From the NCBI GenBank assembly GCA_024681875.1, contig JAILAA010000099.1, forward strand, positions 1-32,462: DNA of 32,462 nt. Direction: 5' to 3'. Within the stretch, counting starts at the first letter, position 1. Each line of letters opens with the position of its first letter. The position numbers and the translations under genes are program-made. This document shows positions 7,947 to 14,880 of this stretch, piece by piece. This DNA comes from Prevotella sp. (GTDB lineage: Bacteria > Bacteroidota > Bacteroidia > Bacteroidales > Bacteroidaceae). The notes beneath the pieces were generated by a model. It ran no database searches and had not been told where the DNA came from. It saw nothing but the letters and a program-made list of their open reading frames with translations.

Positions 7947-9188
7947 ATGATGAATGCAGATAAAAGGCCAACAGTGACCGTAGGCATCGTCAGTGCACAG
8001 CGCATTGACTTCTGTCTCAATGGTGATTATCAGGCTGAAGGTGCCACTGTCAGCGGACAGCAGAGTGTAGTGATGAGAGACGGCGCTTTACGCTGGCAAG
8101 GAAAACGGTTACATGAATTGCTCTTCACACCTCGCACCTCTCACCTCTCGCCTCTCGTCTCTTCTTTCACCCTCAACGACGTCACCATCGGCAACGGTTT
8201 CCACTGGGAGCGCCATCAGCAGCAGACCTTCCTCGGTACACTACGGTTCATCATCGATTCCGACAAGATTGTTGCCATCAACGAGTTGCCTGTGGAGGAC
8301 TACTTAGAGAGCGTCATCGCAAGCGAGATGAGTGCCACCTCGTCAATGGAGTTCCTCAAAGCACATGCCGTCATCAGCCGCTCGTGGCTGCTCTATCAGA
8401 AGGCTCACACCTCTCACTCCTCACCTCCCACCTCTCATCTACGCTGGTACGACCGTGAAGACCATGAGCTGTTCGACGTCTGCGCTGATGACCACTGCCA
8501 GCGCTATCAAGGCATCACCCATGCGGCTGCCTCAGTGGCTGCCGAAGCCGTTCATGCCACCTGCGGCCAAGTGCTGTTATTCAATGGTGAACTGTGCGAC
8601 ACACGTTTCTCGAAATGCTGTGGAGGACGCACCGAGGAATTCCAGTATTGTTGGGAGGACACGCCGAAGCCATATCTACAGAGTGTGGAGTGCCACTGGT
8701 GCGACACAAAAGACAAGGACATCCTGCGACAGGTGCTGAACGACTACGACCAAGAAACTGCCGACTTCCACGACTGGACCGTGGAGTACAGCGCTGAAGA
8801 ACTGTCGGCACTGGTGCGTGAGAAGCTGAAGACCGACCTTGGCACCATCACAGACCTGATCCCTCTTGACCGCGGAAAGAGCGGCCGCATCTGGCGCCTG
8901 AACATTGTGGGTACCAAGGGCTCACTTATCGTAGGCAAGGAATTAGAGATACGCCGCGCCCTTAGCCCCACCCATCTCTACAGCTCGAACTTCGAAGTGG
9001 AGAAAAAATCTCTCACCTCTCACCTCTCACCTCTCACATCCAATAAGTTTCTCCTCCACGGCCACGGCTGGGGCCACGGCGTAGGCCTTTGCCAAATAGG
9101 CGCTGCCGTGATGGCCCACGAGGGTATGAACTATCGCGACATCCTCCTGCACTACTATCCAGGAGCAGAAATCAAACAAATATACTGA
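7947..9188 (+). CDS. SpoIID/LytB-domain protein without signal peptide
   Basis: A 413-residue member of the SpoIID family, whose studied members are peptidoglycan lytic transglycosylases. The core is clear: VEDYLESVIASEMSATSS (residues 116-133) with the conserved Glu127, then CADDHCQRYQG (179-189), CCGGRTEE (224-231) and a C-terminal GHGWGHGVGLCQIGA (372-386). The N-terminus enters the fold directly (TVTVGIVSAQRI at 9-20), with no signal peptide or membrane helix. The upstream gene is only 6 bases away, which leaves no room for one, so the protein is probably cytosolic, unlike most relatives. Three low-complexity pieces (61-72, 154-164, 355-365) are translated CTCACCT repeats inserted in loops. 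Its TGA overlaps the ATG of the permease by one base, so the two are translationally coupled. Confidence 0.85.
   Translation: MMNADKRPTVTVGIVSAQRIDFCLNGDYQAEGATVSGQQSVVMRDGALRWQGKRLHELLFTPRTSHLSPLVSSFTLNDVTIGNGFHWERHQQQTFLGTLRFIIDSDKIVAINELPVEDYLESVIASEMSATSSMEFLKAHAVISRSWLLYQKAHTSHSSPPTSHLRWYDREDHELFDVCADDHCQRYQGITHAAASVAAEAVHATCGQVLLFNGELCDTRFSKCCGGRTEEFQYCWEDTPKPYLQSVECHWCDTKDKDILRQVLNDYDQETADFHDWTVEYSAEELSALVREKLKTDLGTITDLIPLDRGKSGRIWRLNIVGTKGSLIVGKELEIRRALSPTHLYSSNFEVEKKSLTSHLSPLTSNKFLLHGHGWGHGVGLCQIGAAVMAHEGMNYRDILLHYYPGAEIKQIY
8125..8163. repeat. CTCACCT heptamer repeat 1 in the spoIID-like gene
   Basis: Degenerate tandem copies of the 7-mer CTCACCT encode TPRTSHLSPLVSS (residues 61-73). 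The reading frame is kept. Confidence 0.8.
8404..8440. repeat. CTCACCT heptamer repeat 2 in the spoIID-like gene
   Basis: Copies of the same 7-mer, partly degenerate, encode AHTSHSSPPTSHL (residues 153-165), in a loop just after the catalytic SEM region. Confidence 0.8.
9008..9040. repeat. CTCACCT heptamer repeat 3 in the spoIID-like gene
   Basis: The cleanest copy: four consecutive CTCACCT-type units give [12 protein letters not shown] (residues 355-366), directly before the conserved C-terminal GHGWGHG motif. Confidence 0.85.
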
Positions 9189-10480
9189 TGCAACAGAAAA
9201 CAAGAAACCCGTGGGCGTGGATTCCCACACTTTATATTGCCGAGGGCCTGCCTAACGTCATCGTAACAAGCGTGGCTGTAGTGCTCTATATGCAGATGGG
9301 CCTAAGCGACGCACAGATAGGTCTTTATACCGGCTGGCTGGGCCTGCCGTGGATTATCAAACCGCTGTGGAGCCCCTTCGTCGACCTCTATAAGACGAAA
9401 CGCTGGTGGGTGCTGCTGACGCAGGTGCTGCTGGGCTCGTCGCTGGCGGGCATTGCCTTCACGCTCAACACTTCATTCTGGCTGCAGGGCACACTGTTCT
9501 GCTTCTTCCTCATGGCCTTCAGCAGTGCCACACACGACATTGCTGCCGACGGCTACTACATGCTGGAGCTGGATGAGCACAAGCAGGCATGGTTCGTGGG
9601 CATCCGCAATACGTTCTACCGTCTGGCCGTCATCTTCGGCAATGGCGCCCTCGTGCCCATAGCCGGCCTGCTGCAAGAGAAATATCCTGAGAGCAACGCC
9701 TTTGCCTGGAGCCTCGTGTTCTACGGCACAGCGGCCCTTTTCCTCGCCATCTGGCTCTATCACACCCGCATGATGCCCCATGCCGAGGCCGACGTGCAGC
9801 GCGAGGCCACTGCCGCCGACATAGCACGAGGCATGAAGCAGATGCTCGTGGCTTTCATCCACAAGATGCCGTGGAAGCCGATGCTGGCCGCCATTCTCTT
9901 CATCCTGTTCTACCGTTTCCCTGAAGCTCTGCTCAACGCAATGAGCAAGACATTTCTCACCCGTCCGCAGGAGGATGGCGGACTTGGCCTCACTCTCGTG
10001 CAATATGGCGTGAGCTATGGTACCGTAGGGCTCATTGGACTGCTCCTCGGTGGCATCGTGGGCGGATGGCTGGCCTCTCGCGACGGGCTGAAGCGCTGGC
10101 TCTGGCCTATGGTGTGCGCCATCACCCTACCCGACATCGTCTACGTCTATATGAGCCTCGCCTTGCCATCGAACATGCTGCTCGTCAGCACGTGCATCTT
10201 CATCGAGCAGTTCGGCTATGGTCTTGGCTTTACGGCCCTGACGCTCTACATGCTCTATTTCGCCATGGGCGAATTCAAGACGTCGCACTACGCCATCTGC
10301 ACGGGCATCAGCTATCTCGGCCTGCAGGTGCCGGGCATGTTCAGCGGATTCCTGAAAGACGCAGTAGGCTACTCCACATTCTTCATCATAGTGATGGCCC
10401 TATGCTCTGTGACCTTCCTCGTGGCCGCCTTCATCAAAATTGACCCGCAGTTCGGTAGGAAAAATCCTACGAAGAATTAG
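9188..10480 (+). CDS. AmpG-type MFS permease
   Basis: A 430-residue inner-membrane protein of the major facilitator superfamily with about 12 predicted membrane helices. The beginning (NPWAWIPTLYIAEGLPNVIV, QIGLYTGWLGLPWIIKPLWSP) follows the pattern of AmpG and related permeases, which import anhydro-muropeptides for cell-wall recycling; other relatives have other substrates. The true start is the ATG at 9188, whose A is the last base of the spoIID-like TGA. The frame is open further upstream to 9089, but that part is a shadow of the spoIID-like gene. The C-terminus ends in charged residues (KIDPQFGRKNPTKN). It is the third gene of the 5568-10480 operon, and its place beside a SpoIID relative supports a muropeptide or glycan substrate. 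The actual substrate is not established. Confidence 0.8.
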   Translation: MQQKTRNPWAWIPTLYIAEGLPNVIVTSVAVVLYMQMGLSDAQIGLYTGWLGLPWIIKPLWSPFVDLYKTKRWWVLLTQVLLGSSLAGIAFTLNTSFWLQGTLFCFFLMAFSSATHDIAADGYYMLELDEHKQAWFVGIRNTFYRLAVIFGNGALVPIAGLLQEKYPESNAFAWSLVFYGTAALFLAIWLYHTRMMPHAEADVQREATAADIARGMKQMLVAFIHKMPWKPMLAAILFILFYRFPEALLNAMSKTFLTRPQEDGGLGLTLVQYGVSYGTVGLIGLLLGGIVGGWLASRDGLKRWLWPMVCAITLPDIVYVYMSLALPSNMLLVSTCIFIEQFGYGLGFTALTLYMLYFAMGEFKTSHYAICTGISYLGLQVPGMFSGFLKDAVGYSTFFIIVMALCSVTFLVAAFIKIDPQFGRKNPTKN

Positions 10481-10490
10481 GGCATTTCCC

Positions 10491-10521
10491 TTTGTAGATT
10501 GGAGAATATCCACTACCTTTG
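10491..10521 (+). promoter_or_regulatory. Promoter of lipoprotein paralogue A
   Basis: TTTG at 10491-10494, a 19-bp spacer and TACCTTTG at 10514-10521. The leader would be about 43 bases. Confidence 0.75.
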
Positions 10522-10568
10522 CAACGAGAAAGAAGAATACAATATTAACCCTTAAAACACAGAAAACC

Positions 10569-11228
10569 ATGAAAAAGATTTACTCCCGCCTCATGATGCT
10601 GACCATGATGCTGGCAGCCATGACCACCCTCACAAGCTGTGAGGAGGAAGACGACTACATCGCACAGCAGCTGCGCAATGGCGACTGGCAGGGTTATATA
10701 GGTGCATACTACAGTGACCGATGGGGCATCACCGGCAACACTTACGCCACGGTGATGCGCTTCGAGTCAAAGGGTGAATACTACACCAGCGGACGCGGAT
10801 ACGAGCTGAACTACAACATCAACTCCCCCCACTACGACTACGCTTGCAGTTCGTTCAAGTGGTTCATCGTCGACGGAGAGATAACACTGCTCTACGACGA
10901 CGACGTATGGACACCTATCTATATCGTTGATTACTCGCTGGGCAACAGCTGGTTCCGGGGAAGGATCTACACACCTACCAACCAGCGCATCAAGTTCGAG
11001 TTCGAGAACAAGGCCTACGACGACTGGGGCTATTACCGCCGCAGTGACCGCTACGGTAATTACGGCGACTTCGGTGACCCTCGCTATTACAACGCCCGCA
11101 CCAGCGAGAACGGAAAAGTGCCCTTCCTCGACCGGTCAGCCATCGCCCGCGAGAAGAGCGGCGACCCCGAGGCCATCAGCGTAGCCAGCGGCGAGTTTGC
11201 CAAGGCTATTCAGCAGCAGACAGAATAA
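10569..11228 (+). CDS. Tyr/Asp-rich lipoprotein, paralogue A
   Basis: A 219-residue predicted lipoprotein. Residues 1-23 form a type II signal peptide ending in TTLTSC, with the lipid-modified Cys24 followed by Glu-Glu-Glu-Asp-Asp; an acidic stretch there is a surface-export signal in Bacteroidota. The mature part is full of Tyr, Asp, Gly and Trp (GDWQGYIGAYYSDRWG, TSGRGYELNYN, ITLLYDDDVW), probably beta-rich. The longer frame beginning at 10440 overlaps the permease gene and precedes the promoter, so the ATG at 10569 is taken. The same family occurs again at 13223-13828, with matching blocks along the whole length and the same end (SxASGxFAxAxQ). No known domain is recognised. Confidence 0.85.
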   Translation: MKKIYSRLMMLTMMLAAMTTLTSCEEEDDYIAQQLRNGDWQGYIGAYYSDRWGITGNTYATVMRFESKGEYYTSGRGYELNYNINSPHYDYACSSFKWFIVDGEITLLYDDDVWTPIYIVDYSLGNSWFRGRIYTPTNQRIKFEFENKAYDDWGYYRRSDRYGNYGDFGDPRYYNARTSENGKVPFLDRSAIAREKSGDPEAISVASGEFAKAIQQQTE

Positions 11229-11260
11229 TATTCGCCCTGGACGGTTGAATGGTGCAGCAG

Positions 11261-11499
11261 CTCCCCTCCGTTTGGGGTGGGGTCTGTATCTTCTACAGGG
11301 GTCAAGTTGTGCGCTGAGCTTACGATGTTCAATTACTGACCCCACCCCTGCCCCTCCCCTACAAGGGAGGGGAGTGCCTACGGAGTTCAAATAGGAATGG
11401 TATGGCGTGAGCCCGCTCCCCTCCCAATCCCCACCCCTTGAGGGGCAGGGTGGCCGAAGGCCGAGGCGGGGTAGATTGAGGGACAGGGGTGGGGTCAGT
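11261..11499. repeat. GC-rich palindromic repeat island
   Basis: This gene-free stretch holds related C/G-rich units in alternating orientation. ACTGACCCCACCCCTG at 11335-11350 is perfectly inverted at 11484-11499. CTCCCCTCCC at 11416-11425 is the inverse of GGGAGGGGAG at 11365-11374. A shorter version starts at 11261. The units resemble the element translated inside the DUF4922 gene. No transposase, target duplication or open frame was found; it looks like a small non-autonomous element or a nest of them. Confidence 0.75.
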
Positions 11500-11603
11500 A
11501 TTGTTATAATTCATGTTTACTTTCGCCTTATACGAAAAGTTTGCTGCAAAGATAGAGAAAAAAACAAAAGAACAAGTTTTCGTTGAAATTCTGCACTATT
11601 TTT

Positions 11604-11634
11604 TTTGCCAATAATGTTCTTTTGTTTACCTTTG
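11604..11634 (+). promoter_or_regulatory. Promoter of the putative structured RNA
   Basis: TTTG at 11604-11607, 19 bp, TACCTTTG at 11627-11634. The nearest downstream ATG of a real gene is about 400 bases away, and the expected start (about 11638-11641) coincides with the 5' strand of a predicted closing helix. Confidence 0.7.
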
Positions 11635-11637
11635 TAG

Positions 11638-11963
11638 CGTCTTTGCAACTGATGCTGATACTTCGTAAGAGGACAGAAGCGAAGTGGCGGAGACTACATA
11701 GATAGAAAAGGTGTCTACTAAGACGCTTTGTTCTTTGACTTCTCAAAGTCTCGCAAACTTGACACTGTCAAAAACAAAGCAACGGTAGATGCTCTTCGGG
11801 ATATGTAACATCATTGACAATCTTCTTTGTGTACATGCGAGAGGATGTCAGTTTACATATTCTCGTGTGGGCTTCTGCGTTGCTCTTCCTTTGACAGTGG
11901 GGCAATGCGAGACGCCTTGAGAAGTGGGGATGGAGCAACTGGTACAGCAACCCACACTTTTTT
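11638..11963 (+). ncRNA. Candidate structured RNA, 6S-like (possibly Bacteroidales-1 type)
   Basis: No plausible protein is encoded here, but the strand can fold extensively. Domain 1 (11636-11727) is closed by AGCGTCTT with AAGACGCT. Domain 2 (11739-11924, 186 bases) is a long interrupted rod: CTTCTCAA/TTGAGAAG at its ends, then GTCTCGCA (11748-11755) with TGCGAGAC (11906-11913), CACTGTCAAA (11763-11772) with TTTGACAGTG (11890-11899), GCAACG (11779-11784) with CGTTGC (11878-11883), and ATATGTAA (11801-11808) with TTACATAT (11853-11860). Length and rod shape with internal loops resemble 6S RNA, which binds RNA polymerase; the Bacteroidales-1 motif is another candidate name. A GTGGG/CCCAC stem with six T (11924-11963) could end it. 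No hallmark of RNase P RNA, tmRNA or SRP RNA was seen. The folding was done by eye. Confidence 0.55.
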
Positions 11964-12036
11964 GTTCTCATGTACCAAAGAAACTAACCTAAAAAATGTC
12001 TGACGTAAGGTTGCAGTCGGAGTATATGAAGAAAAC

Positions 12037-13086
12037 ATGGAAATAAAGTTAAAGCAAAAGTTCTCTACAGGAAGCAGCTGCCAGATTGTGGGCACGGTCA
12101 TTATTCTTGTTAGCATGATGATGCCATGGCTAAAAATGAGCAGTCTATTCAGTGATACAAACCTCTCTTTGTTAGAAATTGCTCAACATCACAATGCCCT
12201 ATATGCCAATCTCATTGGCTACGGCATGTTGCTGCTGTCCATTGGCAATCTCCTGTATTTGCTAGTTCGCTCCTCTCACAAGGTGTCGATAGCCTTGGCT
12301 GCTGTGACGCTCATCAACATTCTTGTTATCTTCCTGACCAGAGGATCACTCAGGAGGGGCGAAAGTTGCAGCTACTCTATAGGCATCGGTGTATTCTTTA
12401 CCATTGCAGGCATCCTGTGCCTTATATATGGCATCTATCTTGAGATGAACGACGTTCAAGAAGATGACAATGGAGAAAAAGTTGAAGAACCTGCCACACC
12501 GCCCACAGTCCTTCCTGCCACAGAGGCGCAGCCCGTCGCAGTTATTAAAGATAGCAATGAAGCAGAATTCGTCAGTGCTGTAAATAATCAACCAAAAGAA
12601 GAGGTGGCTGAAGCCAATGACTACGAGGCTGACGAATATGAGGAGTCGCATAGCCGCCGATGGTGGTACATTGGTGGTGTGGCTGCTCTGCTTCTCATAG
12701 CAGGCGTTGTGCTCTTCCTTACTCTTGGCCAAAAGAAGAAATCGCATAGTTATTACGACGACGATGAAGAGGAAGAAACAGAAATGGTGGAGAGGCACCA
12801 TGACAAGAAACTGAATCTGTACGGTAAAATTGACCAATACCCTATTGTCATGAAACTGACGATTAGCGGCAATAAAGTAAAGGGTTCATACTATTACGAG
12901 AGCCAAGGTCCCGATAAGGTGCTAAATCTTTCAGGAATTTATGACGATGGTGAGATGGACTTGTACGAAACAGACGAGGACGGACGACAGACAGGTCATT
13001 TCAAAGGCTACATCGATGATGGCGAGTTCAGCGGCAACTTCACTACGATGCAAGGCACAAAGCTGAGTTTCAGGCTGCGAGAATGA
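12037..13086 (+). CDS. Multi-pass membrane protein with C-terminal beta domain, unknown
   Basis: A 349-residue protein that I do not recognise. Hydrophobic segments near residues 15-33, 59-79, 83-101 and 114-135 indicate four N-terminal helices. Residues 137-205 form an acidic, Pro/Glu-rich linker (EEPATPP, EEVAEANDYEADEYEE), and a fifth helix lies at about 209-229 (WWYIGGVAALLLIAGVV). It is followed by an acidic stretch of Asp and Glu and a C-terminal domain of about 80 residues that looks all-beta, with repeats such as LNLYGKID, LNLSGIYDDGEMDLYE and GHFKGYIDDGEFSGNF. This suggests an exported sensor or scaffold. No promoter box was found directly before it, so it may be read from the RNA promoter at 11604. 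A strong terminator follows. Confidence 0.75.
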   Translation: MEIKLKQKFSTGSSCQIVGTVIILVSMMMPWLKMSSLFSDTNLSLLEIAQHHNALYANLIGYGMLLLSIGNLLYLLVRSSHKVSIALAAVTLINILVIFLTRGSLRRGESCSYSIGIGVFFTIAGILCLIYGIYLEMNDVQEDDNGEKVEEPATPPTVLPATEAQPVAVIKDSNEAEFVSAVNNQPKEEVAEANDYEADEYEESHSRRWWYIGGVAALLLIAGVVLFLTLGQKKKSHSYYDDDEEEETEMVERHHDKKLNLYGKIDQYPIVMKLTISGNKVKGSYYYESQGPDKVLNLSGIYDDGEMDLYETDEDGRQTGHFKGYIDDGEFSGNFTTMQGTKLSFRLRE

Positions 13087-13127
13087 CAAGCCAATGTGGC
13101 TTCGCAACCGTTTTCCCTATCAAGAAT

Positions 13128-13170
13128 AGGTTTTCCCCTAATGCCATTTAGGGGAAAACCTTTGTTTTTA
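13128..13170 (+). terminator. Strong terminator touching the next promoter
   Basis: A 13-bp perfect stem (GGTTTTCCCCTAA at 13129-13141 with TTAGGGGAAAACC at 13148-13160, plus one A-T pair outside) with a 6-base loop, followed by TTTGTTTTTA. The first TTTG of this T-rich tail is also the -33 box of the next promoter. Confidence 0.8.
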
Positions 13171-13192
13171 CCCCATTGTTGCCGTACCTTTG
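13161..13192 (+). promoter_or_regulatory. Promoter of lipoprotein paralogue B
   Basis: TTTG at 13161-13164, a 20-bp spacer and TACCTTTG at 13185-13192. The -7 box is identical to that of paralogue A. Confidence 0.75.
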
Positions 13193-13222
13193 CATCAACA
13201 AAACCATTTAACACTTACGATT

Positions 13223-13828
13223 ATGAAAAAGTTTTATACCTATTTCCTGATGGTGCTGATGCTCAGCATGGCAACCGTTACCTTCACAAGCTGTGAGACT
13301 GAAGATCAGTATGAGGCCGACGTCCTGATTACCGGTGACTGGCAGGGATATTTAGGCGCATACTATTACGACCGCTGGGGATTGAGCGGCAATACCTACG
13401 AAACCGTCATTCGCTTCGGTGGCAATGGCTACGGAGCTACCAGCGGACGCGGCTATGAAGTGGACTATGACACGCGTTCCCCCTTCTACGACTACGCCTA
13501 CTGCGAGTTCACGTGGTCTGTTACCAACGGCGTCATCACGCTCATCTACGATGACAGCATGTGGGCTCCGGTTTACATCAACGACTACTCCCTGTCCAGC
13601 AGCTACTTCTCGGGCTATATGAACGACGGAACAAACCGCGACATCCGCTTCCGCCTGCAGAACGTGCGCTTCGGCTACTGGGACAACTATCGCAACGGCT
13701 ACTTCGAATACTACGACGACTACTATTACTCACGCACCACCCGTGACGCCGACGACGACAGCACGCCCGTGGTCAACAACGGTAAGAGCATCGCCAGCGG
13801 TGCCTTCGCAGGAGCTATGCAGAAGTGA
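13223..13828 (+). CDS. Tyr/Asp-rich lipoprotein, paralogue B
   Basis: A 201-residue predicted lipoprotein with a signal peptide ending in VTFTSC (lipidated Cys24) and acidic residues after it. It is the clear paralogue of the gene at 10569-11228: GDWQGYLGAYYYDRWGLSG, TSGRGYEVDYD, ITLIYDDSMWAPVYIND and the final SIASGAFAGAMQK all line up. It differs in the last third, where a run of Tyr and Asp (YYDDYYYSRTTRDADDD) replaces the basic region of paralogue A. The ATG at 13223 is chosen because it starts the signal peptide and follows its promoter by 30 bases; an in-frame start at 13190 would lie on the -7 box. Its function is unknown; a surface-exposed structural or binding role is a guess. Confidence 0.85.
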   Translation: MKKFYTYFLMVLMLSMATVTFTSCETEDQYEADVLITGDWQGYLGAYYYDRWGLSGNTYETVIRFGGNGYGATSGRGYEVDYDTRSPFYDYAYCEFTWSVTNGVITLIYDDSMWAPVYINDYSLSSSYFSGYMNDGTNRDIRFRLQNVRFGYWDNYRNGYFEYYDDYYYSRTTRDADDDSTPVVNNGKSIASGAFAGAMQK

Positions 13829-13840
13829 TGAATACGACAT

Positions 13841-13890
13841 AAACAACAAGGACAACCTTTAACGCAATGTTGAGGTTGTCCTTGTTGTTT
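13841..13890. terminator. Bidirectional terminator between convergent genes
   Basis: An 18-bp perfect stem (13841-13858 with 13873-13890) with a 14-base loop lies between lipoprotein paralogue B (plus) and the serine acetyltransferase gene (minus). Both sides end in T-rich DNA (TTGTTGTTT on each strand), so it can stop transcription from both directions. Confidence 0.85.
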
Positions 13891-13899
13891 AACAGACTT

Positions 13900-14808
13900 C
13901 TATATTCCCAGTCCTCCTTGGAAAGAGACGTCCACCGCCTTGCTCTGCAGTATGCGAGAGTAAGGCGGAACGTCGTGAGTAAGCCAGATGTTGCCGCCAA
14001 TGACTGAGTTGTGGCCTATGGTGATACGCCCGAGGATGGAGGCATTGGAATAGATGGTGACGTTGTCCTCGATGATGGGATGTCGCGGCACGTTGAGCAT
14101 GTTGCCGTCGGCATCGTACTTAAAGCTCTTGGCACCCAGCGTGACACCCTGATACAGCGTGACGTGCGATCCGATGATAGCGGTCTCGCCTATCACCACA
14201 CCCGTACCGTGGTCGATGGCGAAATATTCGCCGATGGTGGCGCCGGGATGAATGTCGATGCCTGTCTTCGAGTGGGCCTGTTCAGTGATGATGCGCGGAA
14301 TGACGGGCACCTGCATCTTGTGCAGCACATGTGCCAGACGGTAGTGCGTCATCGTGTTTACTATTGGATAACAATAGATCACCTCGCCGTAGTTCGGGGC
14401 GGCAGGGTCGTTCTGGAACATCGCCTCCACGTCGGTGTAGAGCAGCCGCTTCACCTCGGGCAGCTCATCTATGAAGTGCAGGGCTATCTCCTCAGCCGTG
14501 GGCAGCACCTCTTCCTCAGCACAATCGTCGCAGAACTCCAGGCCACGGGCTATCTGGCGGCGCAACAGGCCGTAGAGCTCTTCCATGCTCACGCCAATGA
14601 AGTGCTGTCGAATCAGCTCCTCGGGCTGGCGTTTGTATAGATAGTCTGAAAAGATGACGTTTTTGGCCAGGCTAATGATGCGGCGCACCTCCTCTACCGA
14701 AGGCAGCTGAGCCGAGCCCTTAGGCATCATTGCAATCTCCTTGGCATCGAGTTTCGAGAGCTTTGCTACGTTGCGCAGCAGCACCTCGTTGACTTGTTTC
14801 TCATCCAT
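13900..14808 (-). CDS. cysE: Serine O-acetyltransferase
   Basis: A 302-residue enzyme that acetylates L-serine with acetyl-CoA, the first step of cysteine synthesis, in the cytoplasm. Residues 1-130 form the helical N-terminal domain. The rest is a left-handed beta-helix of hexapeptide repeats: TGIDIHPGATIGEYFAIDHG, VVIGETAIIGSHVTLYQG, ITIGHNSVIGGNIWL. The catalytic His lies in the IDHGTGVVIGE part, a hallmark of the family. Length is somewhat above the E. coli CysE. A cysteine synthase is not next to it, so it sits outside a classical cys operon. The ATG at 14808 lies 18 bases after the -7 box. It ends at a bidirectional terminator and is transcribed divergently from the kinase gene. Feedback inhibition by cysteine is usual for the family, but not visible here. 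Confidence 0.92.
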   Translation of the reverse strand: MDEKQVNEVLLRNVAKLSKLDAKEIAMMPKGSAQLPSVEEVRRIISLAKNVIFSDYLYKRQPEELIRQHFIGVSMEELYGLLRRQIARGLEFCDDCAEEEVLPTAEEIALHFIDELPEVKRLLYTDVEAMFQNDPAAPNYGEVIYCYPIVNTMTHYRLAHVLHKMQVPVIPRIITEQAHSKTGIDIHPGATIGEYFAIDHGTGVVIGETAIIGSHVTLYQGVTLGAKSFKYDADGNMLNVPRHPIIEDNVTIYSNASILGRITIGHNSVIGGNIWLTHDVPPYSRILQSKAVDVSFQGGLGI

Positions 14809-14826
14809 AAATCAAATATTTCGGTG

Positions 14827-14863
14827 CAAAGATAAACATTTTTATTAAAAATGTGTAACTTTG
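14827..14863. promoter_or_regulatory. Palindromic divergent promoter between cysE and the kinase gene
   Basis: The minus -7 box (TATCTTTG, bases 14834-14827) and the plus -7 box (TAACTTTG, 14856-14863) flank a perfect 8-bp inverted repeat, ACATTTTT, ATT, AAAAATGT, at 14836-14854. The whole 37-bp stretch is a near-palindrome (15 of 17 paired positions). No good -33 box is found for either promoter, because each would lie on the other -7 box. Confidence 0.65.
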
Positions 14864-14880
14864 TGCCAAAATAATTCCGT

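Noticed and set aside
9008..9040. CRISPR-like array
   Set aside because: The units are 7 bp without spacers and are translated; no cas gene is present.
10455..10470. Hairpin GTAGGA/TCCTAC at the end of the permease gene
   Set aside because: It is inside the coding sequence and has no T-run.
11638..11963. RNase P RNA, tmRNA or SRP RNA
   Set aside because: The GAGGAAAGUCC, tmRNA end and GGAAGGAAGCAGCC type hallmarks were not found.
11528..12116. Small minus-strand frames around the RNA candidate
   Set aside because: Their products are Phe/Leu/Arg-rich with no homology pattern, and the DNA folds better as RNA on the plus strand.
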